A stretch of 64,000 bases of DNA. Origin: Micromonospora coriariae. GTDB lineage: Bacteria; Actinomycetota; Actinomycetes; Mycobacteriales; Micromonosporaceae. The notes beneath the pieces were generated by a model. The model ran no database searches and was not told the origin of the DNA. It saw nothing but the letters and a program-made list of their open reading frames with translations. Location of the stretch: contig NZ_LT607412.1 in assembly GCF_900091455.1 (NCBI RefSeq), positions 744,001 through 808,000 of the forward strand. Reading direction: 5' to 3'. The first letter of the stretch is position 1. Every line of letters begins with the position of its first letter. Both the position numbers and the translations under genes were made by a program. Below, in pieces: positions 26,286 to 34,757 of the stretch.

Positions 26286-26906
26286 ATGGGACGGACCAGT
26301 GACGCGCGAAACAAGATCCTCGACGCGGCCGCAACCCTGATCGAGCAGCGCGGCTACTCCGCCCTGGGCGTGGCGGAGATCTGCGCTACGGCAGGTGTGC
26401 CCAAGGGCAGCTTCTACTACTTCTTCGAGTCCAAGCAGGCGCTCGCCCGCACCGTCATCGACGAGCACTGGGCGAACCAGCGCCGCCAGTGGGAGCAGCT
26501 GCTCGGCAGCGGGCGCGACCCGCTGCGGCGGCTGCGGGACCTGTTCGAGGCCACCGAGGAGGTCCAGCGCACCGGCCAGCAGAAGGCCGGCGTGGTCGCC
26601 GGCTGCCTGTTCGGCAACCTCGCCCTGGAACTCAGCAACCGGGCCGAGGAGATCCGTCGCCGGCTCCAGGAGATCTTCGAGGCCCAGATCGACCTCATCG
26701 AGCAGGTGGTCGTCGAGGCGAAGGCGACCGGACTCGCCGGCCCGGCGGTCGACACCCGCGAGGCCGCCCGGTCCATCGTGGCCCAGATCGAGGGGCGGGT
26801 CCTGCTCGCGAAGCTGCTCAACGATCCGGCGCAACTGGAAACGTTGTGGCGCAACTGCCTCGACCTCCTGCAGGTGCCGGCGGAGGCGCGGACCACGACC
26901 GACTGA
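26286..26906 (+). CDS. TetR/AcrR-family repressor
   Basis: 206 aa. The N-terminal HTH (ILDAAATLIEQRGYSALGVAEICATAGVPKGSFYYFF, residues 11-48) is textbook TetR; the C-terminal ligand-binding domain is helical and includes EQLLGSGRDPLRRLRDLF. The 'KGSFYYFFESK' phrase and the GAGVVAGCLFGNLALE-type region resemble the regulators of nitrile/reductase genes (TetR_C_16 type). The start codon follows operator 2 with no visible ribosome-binding site, so translation may be leaderless. Probably represses itself and the divergent tautomerase gene. Confidence 0.88.
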   Translation: MGRTSDARNKILDAAATLIEQRGYSALGVAEICATAGVPKGSFYYFFESKQALARTVIDEHWANQRRQWEQLLGSGRDPLRRLRDLFEATEEVQRTGQQKAGVVAGCLFGNLALELSNRAEEIRRRLQEIFEAQIDLIEQVVVEAKATGLAGPAVDTREAARSIVAQIEGRVLLAKLLNDPAQLETLWRNCLDLLQVPAEARTTTD

Positions 26907-26998
26907 GTGGTCGAGCCGGTGGAGTGGCAGCCGGACGTAGCATCGGCGATGCACGATGTTCAGGCGGGACACTCCCGACCGGATCGAGCACACGCCAC

Positions 26999-27530
26999 AT
27001 GACGACCGAGCAGACGACGTCTCCCCAGCACGCCGGCGTCGGCATCATGACCAGGGGCCTGGGCCAGAGCGTCCGGGACGGGCGCCGGATCCTGGACGAC
27101 ATCTCGTTGACCATCCAGCCGGGTGAGGTGGTCGCCATCATCGGCGCCAGCGGCGCCGGCAAGACCACCCTGCTGGAGACGCTCGCCGGGATACGGCGAC
27201 CGGCGTCCGGCACCGTGTCGTACGACGGCGCCACCGGAGACGATGCGGTCGGCTACGTCCCGCAGGACGACATCATCCACCGCGAGCTGCCCCTGGAACG
27301 CACACTGCGGTACGCGGCCCGACTGCGCCTGCCACCGGGGACCGGCCCGGTCGAGGTGACCGACCGGGTCGCCGAGGTGCTCGCCGGGTTGCGGCTGACC
27401 GACCGGGGTTCCGTCCCGGTGGGGCGGCTCAGCGGCGGCGAGCGCAAGCGCGCCAGCATCGCCGTCGAGCTGCTCACCCGGCCGGGCGTGTTCTTCCTGG
27501 ACGAGCCCACCTCCGGGCTGGACCCCGGCA
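26999..27530 (+). pseudogene. ABC transporter ATPase, 3' end lost at a deletion junction
   Basis: The frame starts MTTEQTTSPQ and has Walker A GASGAGKTT, Q-loop VPQDDIIH, signature LSGGERKR and Walker B VFFLDEPTSGLD. It then leaves ABC homology at about 27530, right after GLDPGT. The H-loop and the rest of the domain are missing, and the frame runs on in nonsense to 28294. The 'QDDIIHRELPLERTLRYAARLRL' text fits ABCG/FHA-type ATPases of ABC-2 exporters. The protein cannot hydrolyse ATP normally. The permease domain that would follow is also gone. Confidence 0.8.
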
Positions 27531-28529
27531 CGCTACGTACCGCTGACCGGTCCGGAGCTGCGGGTCGCCGAGGCGGACCTGGTCGACGTGCTGGACGCCA
27601 ACCGCGGCAGGCTGTGGGGCCGGCCCGACGGTCGGGGCCTGTTCGCGTACCCGGCACAGAGCAACTTCTCCGGCGTGCAACACCCGCTGAGCTGGGTGGA
27701 GCTGGCCCACCGACACGGGTACGACGTACTGCTCGACGCCGCCGCGTACGCCCCGACGAACCGGTTGGACCTTCGCGTCGTCCAACCCGAGTTCGTCTGC
27801 CTGAGCTGGTACAAGCTCTTCGGCTACCCCACCGGCGTCGGCGCGCTGCTGGCCCGCCGCGACGCGCTGGCCCGGCTGCGCCGGCCGTGGTTCGCCGGCC
27901 GCACGATCCGGGCGGTCAGCGTGCAGGGCGACTGGCACCGGTCGATGGACGACGAGTCCGCGTTCGAGGACGGCACGCTCAACTTCCTGAGCATCCCGGA
28001 CGTGGAGTTCGGGTTGCGCTGGCTCGACGCGATCGACGTGGACCTCGTGCACACCCGGGTCGGCCTGCTCACCGGGTGGCTGCTGGACCGGCTGACCACG
28101 CTGCGGCACCGCACCGGCCGGCCACTGGTCCAGGTGTACGGCCCAGCGACGGGTGCGGACCGGGGCGGCACTGTGACGTTCAACCTCCGCCACCCGGACG
28201 GCTCCCTGGTCGACGAGCGGCTCGTGGCGCGGGAGGCCGCGGCGGCGGGCTTCTCCCTGCGTACCGGCTGCTTCTGCAACCCGGGTGCGGGTGAAGGCGC
28301 ATTCGGGATCAGCCCGGACTCGCTGCGCCGGCGGCTGCTCGCCCGGATCGACACGATCGACGAGTACCTCGGGGCGCTGCGGCTGCCGACCGGTGGCGCG
28401 GTCCGCGTCTCGTTCGGTCTGGCCTCCAACGCGACCGACGCGGAACGTTTCCTCGCGTTCGTCGAGGCGACCTACCTGAACCGCGGGGCCACCGCCGACT
28501 CACCGCTGCCGCCCCGGCTGCGCTGCTGA
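27531..28529 (+). pseudogene. Class V aminotransferase-fold (MOCOS-like) PLP enzyme, 5' end lost
   Basis: In a different frame from the truncated ATPase, continuous coding begins at the junction (RYVPLTGPELRVAE) and runs to a stop at 28527-28529, about 330 residues. The PLP lysine motif LSWYKLFGYPTGVGALLARR, the C-terminal active loop RTGCFCNPGAGE and LPTGGAVRVSFGLASNATDAERF match molybdenum cofactor sulfurase/cysteine desulfurase-like class V proteins. The N-terminal part of the fold with the PLP-phosphate-binding residues is absent, so it is very likely inactive. A GTG at 27588 could initiate a shortened product. Confidence 0.8.
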
Positions 28530-28564
28530 CCCGCCTCCGGCACGACCGCGCTGCGGCAGGCCCG

Positions 28565-28963
28565 TCAGCTCGCCTGAGCCACCGACGCCGGGCGGCGCTT
28601 CGTCTCCTCCATGAAGGGGAACCGGGCGGTGAGCTCGGCGAGCGTCAGCCCGGCCCGCCAGGCCGCGGCCAGCTGGGCCACCTGGACCAGGTCCATGGCG
28701 TCGCCTCGCGCCTGGACCTCTCCGGACACCCGGAGATCGATCATGAAGTATCGGGCCTGGGAGCCCAGCCCGACGCAGACCACGCCCTGATCGGAGTGCA
28801 GCTCGGCGCAGGTGAACCGGGCACGTCCCTGCTCGGGAGCGGTGACCCGGCCGAGGTCGAGCTCGTACCGGGCGGCGATCTCGATGAGCGCGGGGGCCAG
28901 ACCACCCCGCTCGACCAGGTCCGGGTAGAGGCGCACACCCAGCGCCGTCGACACGTCGCTCAT
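28565..28963 (-). CDS. DUF6193-like small protein
   Basis: 132 aa, cytoplasmic. The run LYPDLVERGGLAPALIEIAARYELDLG at the start and the closing WRAGLTLAELTARFPFMEE recall DUF6193 proteins, which accompany some natural-product clusters (recognition by memory, not by search). The usual continuation after RFPFMEY is missing: here the chain ends after 14 further residues, so it may be C-terminally shortened. The start at 28963 with GGGAG upstream is chosen over a much longer frame that extends into non-coding DNA. No biosynthetic cluster surrounds it. Confidence 0.6.
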   Translation of the reverse strand: MSDVSTALGVRLYPDLVERGGLAPALIEIAARYELDLGRVTAPEQGRARFTCAELHSDQGVVCVGLGSQARYFMIDLRVSGEVQARGDAMDLVQVAQLAAAWRAGLTLAELTARFPFMEETKRRPASVAQAS

Positions 28964-29205
28964 GACTGACTCCCACTTCCTCGTGACAGAGACCAGCAGC
29001 GCGCAGGTTACGGGGATGTTTCCGGCGAGCCTCGTCATCCTGTCCCCCATGGACGCCTCACGGCAATAGGAAGGATCGAATAGACCCCTATCGGAGGAAT
29101 GTGCTCCGAGCCCGCATCGGCCGAGGCGGCGGCTCGAGCGAAGGCGGCGGAGAGAGCGCGCGAGTGGGCGGACGGTAACGGACTGTCGTCGCATTGGAAA
29201 CACTC

Positions 29206-29255
29206 TTGACAAAAAGACCGTCATATCGACATGCTTCGCTATAGAGAGCGCTCTC
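29206..29255 (+). promoter_or_regulatory. Promoter region with GAGAGCGCTCTC operator before GH16
   Basis: The 342-bp gap before the glucanase holds a TTGACA at 29206-29211 and a perfect 12-bp palindrome GAGAGCGCTCTC at 29244-29255. The palindrome resembles the GAGCGCTC core bound by actinobacterial LacI regulators such as CebR. No well-spaced -10 was settled on. The remainder (28964-29200) shows no gene. Confidence 0.55.
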
Positions 29256-29305
29256 AGGCCCTCCGGTGCACAGCCTCCGCCACCCCACCCGCTGAGGAGC
29301 CCCCC

Positions 29306-30562
29306 GTGTTCACAGCCCGTCCCGCCCCCCGTTTCCGACCCCTCGTCCTCGCCGCGGTCGCTCTCCTCGCCACCACCGCGGCGCTCGTCCTCCCGGCGCA
29401 CCCGGACCGGGCCGAGGCCGCCATCGGCCCGATCACCTGGCAGGACGAGTTCAACGCCCCGGCCGGCGCAGCCGTCGACCAGAGCAAATGGCGCTTCGAC
29501 ATCGGCGGTGGCGGCTGGGGCAACAACGAGCGGCAGTACTACACCAACAGCACCAGCAACGCCGTCCACGACGGCCAGGGCAACCTGGTCATCACCGCCC
29601 GCCGGGACAATCCCGCCAACTATCAGTGCCACTACGGACGCTGTGAGTACACCTCCGCCCGGCTGCTGACCGCGGCCACCTTCACCCAGACGTACGGCCG
29701 GTTCGAGGCCCGCATCAAGATCCCGCGCGGTCAGGGCATCTGGCCCGCGTTCTGGATGCTCGGCACCGGCGGCGGCTGGCCCGACGCCGGCGAGATCGAC
29801 ATCATGGAGAACATCGGCAGGGAACCCAACACCGTCTACGGCACCGTGCACGGGCCCGGCTACTCCGGCGGCGGCGGCATCACCGGCAGCCGCACCCTCG
29901 GAGGGCCGCTCGCCGACGGCTTCCACACCTACCGGGTGGACTGGGAGCCGAACGTGATCACCTGGTACCTGGACGGCGTGCAGTACCACCGGGTCGACCC
30001 CGCCCGGCTGGGCGGCAACCGGTGGGTGTTCGACCACCCCTTCTTCATGATCCTCAATGTGGCGGTCGGCGGTAACTGGCCCGGCTACCCGGACGGCTCC
30101 ACGCAGTTCCCGCAGCAGATGCTCGTCGACTACGTCCGGGTGTCCGGCTACACCTCCGGAGGTGGCAACCCGGCCCCTGGCACCAGCCGGATCCGGGGCG
30201 CGCAGAGCGGGCGCTGCATCGACATTCCCAACGCCAACCCTGTCGAGGGCGCCAAGCTGCAGATCTGGGACTGCAACACCACCGCCGCGCAGGCCTGGAC
30301 CTTCGCCTCGGACGGGACCGTCCGCGCGATGGGCAAGTGTATGGACCCCGCCTGGGCCGGCACCGCCAACGGCACCGAGGTCAACCTGGTCTCCTGCAAC
30401 GGGAACCCGGCCCAACGCTTCACTCTCAACGCCGCCGGTGACCTCGTCAACGTCAGCGCCAACCGGTGTGTGGACGTCCGGGACGCCAACCCCGCCAACG
30501 GCGGCAAACTGCACCTGTGGGACTGCATCGGCGCGGCCAACCAGAAGTGGTCCCGCGTCTGA
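29306..30562 (+). CDS. Secreted GH16 beta-glucanase with C-terminal ricin-type lectin (CBM13)
   Basis: 418 aa, exported. A signal peptide (FRPLVLAAVALLATTAALVLPA...AEA) is followed by a GH16 jelly-roll at about 40-290. Its catalytic motif EIDIMENIG supplies the nucleophile and acid/base glutamates, as in endo-beta-1,3-glucanases (laminarinases). Residues about 305-418 form a beta-trefoil lectin domain with repeats GRCIDIPNAN...LQIWDCN, KCMDPAW...NLVSCN and RCVDVRDAN...LHLWDCIGAANQKW. It degrades beta-glucan outside the cell. The GTG start at 29306 is six bases after GAGGAG. Confidence 0.93.
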   Translation: MFTARPAPRFRPLVLAAVALLATTAALVLPAHPDRAEAAIGPITWQDEFNAPAGAAVDQSKWRFDIGGGGWGNNERQYYTNSTSNAVHDGQGNLVITARRDNPANYQCHYGRCEYTSARLLTAATFTQTYGRFEARIKIPRGQGIWPAFWMLGTGGGWPDAGEIDIMENIGREPNTVYGTVHGPGYSGGGGITGSRTLGGPLADGFHTYRVDWEPNVITWYLDGVQYHRVDPARLGGNRWVFDHPFFMILNVAVGGNWPGYPDGSTQFPQQMLVDYVRVSGYTSGGGNPAPGTSRIRGAQSGRCIDIPNANPVEGAKLQIWDCNTTAAQAWTFASDGTVRAMGKCMDPAWAGTANGTEVNLVSCNGNPAQRFTLNAAGDLVNVSANRCVDVRDANPANGGKLHLWDCIGAANQKWSRV

Positions 30563-30590
30563 GGCCGCCGGCAGCTCGTAGCACCCGCGA

Positions 30591-30624
30591 GTGGGCCGCC
30601 CGAGAAAATGTCCGGGCGGCCCAC
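30591..30624. terminator. Bidirectional hairpin terminator
   Basis: A perfect 12-bp stem (GTGGGCCGCCCG with its complement) encloses the loop AGAAAATGTC between the converging GH16 and DUF1479 genes. Confidence 0.85.
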
Positions 30625-30637
30625 CGCCATGCGCCAG

Positions 30638-31936
30638 TCAGTCCAGGCCCAGGCCGCGCCGTCCGGTGGGGTTCAGGCTGTCGGGCTGGAAGCGGTTGGG
30701 CCAACCGCGCTCGTAGTGCTCGGCCGGGAAGTCGGTCGGACTCGACCCGGTCTGGAAGGCTTCCCGGACGGCGGCCGAGTACCTCTCGTTGCGGGGGCAC
30801 CACGGGGCCGCGGGGATGTACATGACGTTGCCCCACCCCAGTTGACCCCGGACGGGCGCCACGCTGTGGATCATGTCGCAGTGCCACCAGACGGAGTCTC
30901 CCGCCCGGACGTCGGGGATGCCGGTCAGGGCCCGCATGAGCAGCGGGTGCCACCTGTCGTTGGCGGGAAAGACCTGGTTGACCGTGACGCCGCACATGTC
31001 GTCGGCGGGCACGTCGGCCAGCAACGGCCGGAGCATCAGGTAGCCCATCGCCTCGGGAATCGGGACCGTGTGCAGCACCCCCTGGTCGTGGTCCATGTCC
31101 GAGAGCGCGGTCCAGCCCTGGAAGGTGCGGAAGGCCGAGCACATGGTGGTGCCGGGATACTGCGGTCCGGCGGTGCGGTGGGCGGCGTCCCAGGGGTCGT
31201 ACTGCTCGACTGTGCCGTTGAAGAGGTGACCGAAGCTCTTCTGGTACGCCTCGGTCATCCACAGATCGAGGGTGCCGGGGTCGAGATGGGCGCCCAGACC
31301 GTTGGAGTCGGCGCCCGGCGGCCGGCGGCGGATCCGGTCCGGGTAGAGCGAGTCGCGGTTCGGGTCGAACCACCGCACGCCCTCGGACTCGTGCTTCCAC
31401 TGGCTGTTGAGGAACGCCTGCACCCGCGCCATCCGGTCGCTCTGGCGGGCCTGCATCTGCGCCGGCGACCAGTAGATCGGGTAGATCTCGGGCTTGGACC
31501 CGACGCTGCCGAAGAAGTCGTCGCCGGGACCTCGGTACGCGTCGAAGAAGCCGTTGCTGTCCACGTAGTCGACGATGTCGCGGTCCCAGTCGAGGGCCTG
31601 CTGGCGGTCGAAGTGCCCGCGGACGACGAGGCAGCCCCGCTGGCGCAGTTTCTCCACCGCCGCCGCTGACACCGTGCCCGCCTCGATGTCCGCGTACTCG
31701 ATGACCGGCCAGATCGTCTCGCCGCGCTCCCTGGCGGCGGTGATGTCGTCGACCTTCGCCTGGACCCGCTGTTCGACGACCGCGAACACCTCCTCGACCG
31801 TCCGGCCGGAAGCCTCGATTCGGGCCCGTAGCGCGGCCTTGATCTGGCGGATGGCGGCGGGAAGGTCGTCCGGCGGCGACTCCCAGTGCGGCAGGGACGG
31901 GAGCGGGGCGGCGGCCAGAGCGGGGTGGGCGTCCAC
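30638..31936 (-). CDS. DUF1479 (YbiU-type) putative 2-oxoglutarate/Fe(II) dioxygenase
   Basis: 432 aa, cytoplasmic. The sequence matches DUF1479/YbiU proteins over its length: IRQIKAALRARIEASGRTVEEVF at the start, RGCLVVRGHFDRQQALDWD, and a metal-binding set with HLDPG (around residue 217) and WWHCDMIHSVAPV (around 357). These fit a cupin-fold HxD...H iron centre. Substrate and physiological role of the family are unknown. The GTG start at 31936 has AAGGAG seven bases upstream. It is divergent from the ROK regulator at 32027 with a perfect operator between them, so it is probably that regulator's target. Confidence 0.9.
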   Translation of the reverse strand: MDAHPALAAAPLPSLPHWESPPDDLPAAIRQIKAALRARIEASGRTVEEVFAVVEQRVQAKVDDITAARERGETIWPVIEYADIEAGTVSAAAVEKLRQRGCLVVRGHFDRQQALDWDRDIVDYVDSNGFFDAYRGPGDDFFGSVGSKPEIYPIYWSPAQMQARQSDRMARVQAFLNSQWKHESEGVRWFDPNRDSLYPDRIRRRPPGADSNGLGAHLDPGTLDLWMTEAYQKSFGHLFNGTVEQYDPWDAAHRTAGPQYPGTTMCSAFRTFQGWTALSDMDHDQGVLHTVPIPEAMGYLMLRPLLADVPADDMCGVTVNQVFPANDRWHPLLMRALTGIPDVRAGDSVWWHCDMIHSVAPVRGQLGWGNVMYIPAAPWCPRNERYSAAVREAFQTGSSPTDFPAEHYERGWPNRFQPDSLNPTGRRGLGLD

Positions 31937-31994
31937 GGCGCGACTCCTTCTAGTTAGGGCTCCTTCTTGGAAAGACTCTAGGAGGCGGGCACCC

Positions 31995-32019
31995 TTCTAG
32001 GCAAGACTCCTGCCTAGAA
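31995..32019. promoter_or_regulatory. Palindromic operator between DUF1479 and ROK genes
   Basis: TTCTAGGCA-AGACTCC-TGCCTAGAA is a perfect 9-bp inverted repeat with a 7-bp spacer, eight bases before the ROK start codon. A diverged half-copy, TTCTTGGAAAGACTC, lies at 31964-31978, nearer the DUF1479 gene. Confidence 0.8.
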
Positions 32020-32026
32020 TCGGTGG

Positions 32027-33157
32027 GTGACCACCGTCAAGCCCTCGCTGGAGCTGCTCCGCTCGCTGACCGACGAGCACGTGCTGCGGGAGTTGATGCA
32101 GGCACGGCGGCTGACCCGGGCCGACCTCGCGACTCGCAGCGGCCTGTCCAAGCCCACCGTCGGCGAGAGCGTGCGCCGGCTGGCCGAAGCCGGCCTGGTC
32201 GTGGACACCGGGGAACGGACGCCCGGCGGGCGCGGCCGCGGCCGGGTCGGCTCGTACTACGCCCTCGCCGACACAGCCGGCACCGCCCTGGCCATCAGCA
32301 TCGCGCCCGACGGAGTGGTGGTCGAGCGAATCGACGCCCACGGCGACGTCCTCGGGCGGACCCGGCACGACATCAGCCGACCGGCGCGGGCCGAGCAGGT
32401 GGCGTCAGCCCTGCGCGCCGCCGCCGCACAGGCACGGGAAAGCGCCGGAGGAGCGATCCGACTGGCGGTCGTCAGCGCCGCCGACCCGGTGGAACGCGCC
32501 AGCGGACGACTGGTCCGACTGCCCGACGCGCCGTTCCTGCTCGGCGAACTCGACCCGGTCGACGTGCTGGCGTCACAGGTCGGCGGCCCGGTCATCGTCG
32601 ACAACGACGTCAACTGGGCAGCGCAGGCCGAACGAGACAATGATCCGACCCGCCTGAGCGACTTCGCCTACGTCTTCCTCGGCGAGGGGCTGGGCTGCGC
32701 TGTCGTCAGTGACGGCGAGGTACGCCGTGGCCACACCGGGCTGGCCGGCGAGATCGCGCACCTGGTGACCATCGGCCCACACGGCCAGGCAACCCGGTTC
32801 ATCGACGTGTTCGCCGACCTCGGCCTGCGCCGCGCCGGCACGACGGCCATCGACGTCGATCGCGTCCGCCAGACCGCCACGGCCACGCGTGAAACGCTGG
32901 GGCACGCCGTCAGCGGCGTCCTCGCCGCCATCGTCGCGCTCACCGACCCGCGACTGGTCATCGTCGGCGGCCCATGGGGCAGCCATCCGGCGGTCCTCGA
33001 TGCCATCACCACGGCGTTCGCCCAGATGCCCCGCCACACCGAGATCCGCCCGGCACTGCTGACGGATGAACCGTCGCTGACCGGCGCCCGCGCGGAAGCC
33101 CTCAAGCGCCTCCGCTCCACCATCGTCGCTCTCCCCCAGCGGACGGCCCCCCGGTGA
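32027..33157 (+). CDS. ROK-family transcriptional regulator
   Basis: 376 aa. A winged helix (ELMQARRLTRADLATRSGLSKPTVGESVRRLAEAGLV) opens the protein. The ROK domain retains GPVIVDNDVNWAAQAERD and the LVIVGGPWG strand, but the usual zinc cluster CxCGxxGCxE is replaced by VTIGPHGQATRFIDVFAD; loss of that cluster is unusual and suggests altered ligand control. The divergent DUF1479 gene and the palindrome beside the start codon point to local autoregulated repression. GTG at 32027. Confidence 0.87.
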   Translation: MTTVKPSLELLRSLTDEHVLRELMQARRLTRADLATRSGLSKPTVGESVRRLAEAGLVVDTGERTPGGRGRGRVGSYYALADTAGTALAISIAPDGVVVERIDAHGDVLGRTRHDISRPARAEQVASALRAAAAQARESAGGAIRLAVVSAADPVERASGRLVRLPDAPFLLGELDPVDVLASQVGGPVIVDNDVNWAAQAERDNDPTRLSDFAYVFLGEGLGCAVVSDGEVRRGHTGLAGEIAHLVTIGPHGQATRFIDVFADLGLRRAGTTAIDVDRVRQTATATRETLGHAVSGVLAAIVALTDPRLVIVGGPWGSHPAVLDAITTAFAQMPRHTEIRPALLTDEPSLTGARAEALKRLRSTIVALPQRTAPR

Positions 33158-33280
33158 CCAGCGGCTCCTGATCCCGCACAAGGCCAGCGCGCGGGATTCG
33201 GCCGATGACCCGAGGCGCACAAACGATGCCCGCTATGTTCGGGTTCGCCCAGTAATTCCGGCATCACCTGGAGTGAACCC

Positions 33281-34303
33281 ATGTCGCATCACCTCGACAC
33301 CCCCCTCGCTGCCCAGAACGGCCAGCTCTACATCAACGACCTGTTCGTCTTCAACGGTGAGCGCGCCACCGTGTTCGTCATGGACGTCAACAGCTCGGTG
33401 ACGAAGGCCGACATCCAGCGCGGCTTCCACGCCGAGGCGCGCTACGAATTCAAGATTCACGTCGATGGCGGGGAGTTCGAGGAGTTGACCTACCGGGTGG
33501 CCTTCGGCGAACCGGACGGCGCCGCGAAGCAGACCCTCATGGTGTACGAGCTCACCGGAGCGGATGCCCGCGACGACGCCGCGATGGGCACTCCCGTCGT
33601 CGAGGGCCGGACCGGCGAGGTTTCCAGCGGCGGGAACGTCCGGATCTGGGCCGGGCGGATCACCGACCCGTTCTACATCGACCTCGGCCAGCTCGCGACC
33701 GTCAACGCCGCGTTCAAGAACGGAGCGAAGCTGGACCGCTCGGCGTGGAAGGCCGACCAGGCCACGAACAGCTTCGCCGGCACCACTGTCGAGTCGATCG
33801 TCCTCGAGGTCTCCCAGGACGAGCCGCTGCTGCGCGACGGCACGCAGATCGGCGTCTGGTGCACCACCAAGCTGGCGACCGACGCCGGGGGGTGGCGCCC
33901 CATCAACCGTGGCGGCCACCCGATGATGTGGCCGATCTTCTGGCCGACCGACACCGACTTCTCCAACCCGGCCAACGCCCGGCACCCCAGCAGGGACCTC
34001 GCGGAGGATGGCGAGGAGATCGCATCGGCGGTCGCGCGGGTGGTCGCCGCGAACGGGACCGCGCCGGATCCACAGGCGTACGGCTGGAGCGTGGCCCGCC
34101 AGCTGTATCCCGACGTGCTGCCGTACCGGGTCGGGACGCCGGCCAACTACGGCTTCGCGGTCCGCAACGGTCGCACCATGGCCGACAACGTACCCGAGGT
34201 GATGTTCTCCCTGGTGCTGAACACCGGGATGACCTCCGGCCTCACCCCGGACGTGACCAAGGCCGCCAGCGCCGACGCCTTCCCGTACGTGGTGCCGGCC
34301 TGA
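33281..34303 (+). CDS. DUF4331-family protein
   Basis: 340 aa, no signal peptide. The start MSHHLDTPLAAQNGQLYINDLFVF and the core DPFYIDLGQLATVNAAFKNG, GTTVESIVLEVSQDEPLL and ARHPSRDLAEDGEEI match DUF4331, whose bacterial members often begin with this SSHHxD phrase. Function is unknown; some larger relatives are exported. It is monocistronic, with a hairpin terminator soon after the stop. Confidence 0.86.
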   Translation: MSHHLDTPLAAQNGQLYINDLFVFNGERATVFVMDVNSSVTKADIQRGFHAEARYEFKIHVDGGEFEELTYRVAFGEPDGAAKQTLMVYELTGADARDDAAMGTPVVEGRTGEVSSGGNVRIWAGRITDPFYIDLGQLATVNAAFKNGAKLDRSAWKADQATNSFAGTTVESIVLEVSQDEPLLRDGTQIGVWCTTKLATDAGGWRPINRGGHPMMWPIFWPTDTDFSNPANARHPSRDLAEDGEEIASAVARVVAANGTAPDPQAYGWSVARQLYPDVLPYRVGTPANYGFAVRNGRTMADNVPEVMFSLVLNTGMTSGLTPDVTKAASADAFPYVVPA

Positions 34304-34367
34304 CCGGGCCGCCTCAACCCCTGTCCGACCCGGCGGTTCAGGCTCGGGTTTTCCCAGTCGCTGAAAG

Positions 34368-34405
34368 CGGACCCACCTCCTCGCCGCGCCGAGGAGGTCG
34401 GTCCG
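34368..34405. terminator. Hairpin terminator after DUF4331
   Basis: A 16-bp stem with one internal mismatch (CGGACC-C-ACCTCCTCG with its partner CGAGGAGGT-C-GGTCCG) lies between the converging DUF4331 and DUF2188 genes. Confidence 0.8.
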
Positions 34406-34421
34406 CAGGGGCTGGACGCCG

Positions 34422-34652
34422 TCAGCCCTCGATGTCTCGCGGGTCGCGGCTGCGCGGGTAGGTGTTCTTCTCCCCGACCGTGCCGTCCTGCTTCTTGATC
34501 ACGTGCTCGACGCCACGGTCGGCCGCCATCTCGCGACCCTGGGCCTGCGCGTCGGCCTTGGAGTCATGGGTACTGCTGGCCCGCGCATTGCCCTCGGGCC
34601 GGTTCTTCCACTGCCCGTCCTCGTGGTACGTGTCGACGTCACCCTTGGTCAT
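34422..34652 (-). CDS. DUF2188-family small protein
   Basis: 76 aa. TYHEDGQWKNRPEGNARASSTHDSKADAQAQGREMA is the DUF2188 signature (W-x-V/N-x-x-x-G followed by a helix with regularly spaced Ala), ending VIKKQDGTVGEKNTYPRSRDP. The family occurs widely as small soluble proteins of unknown function. GGAGGAG precedes the start by seven bases. Confidence 0.85.
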   Translation of the reverse strand: MTKGDVDTYHEDGQWKNRPEGNARASSTHDSKADAQAQGREMAADRGVEHVIKKQDGTVGEKNTYPRSRDPRDIEG

Positions 34653-34757
34653 CGCCGGCTCCTCCCTGAGTCTGCTGTGTCCACCAGACCAGATGCCCGG
34701 AGCCGTTCTGGGACAAACGTGGGCTACGCGGTCCTCAACGGACGGTGCTGCTCAGCG

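Noticed and set aside
26489..28294. A 601-codon open frame that looks like one large protein
   Set aside because: It reads the TetR gene in the wrong frame, then the truncated ABC ATPase, then nonsense across the aminotransferase; only 26999-27530 is real coding.
28565..30514. A 649-codon antisense frame across the GH16 gene
   Set aside because: Only its last 132 codons look like protein; the rest is low-complexity and opposite a well-defined glycoside hydrolase.
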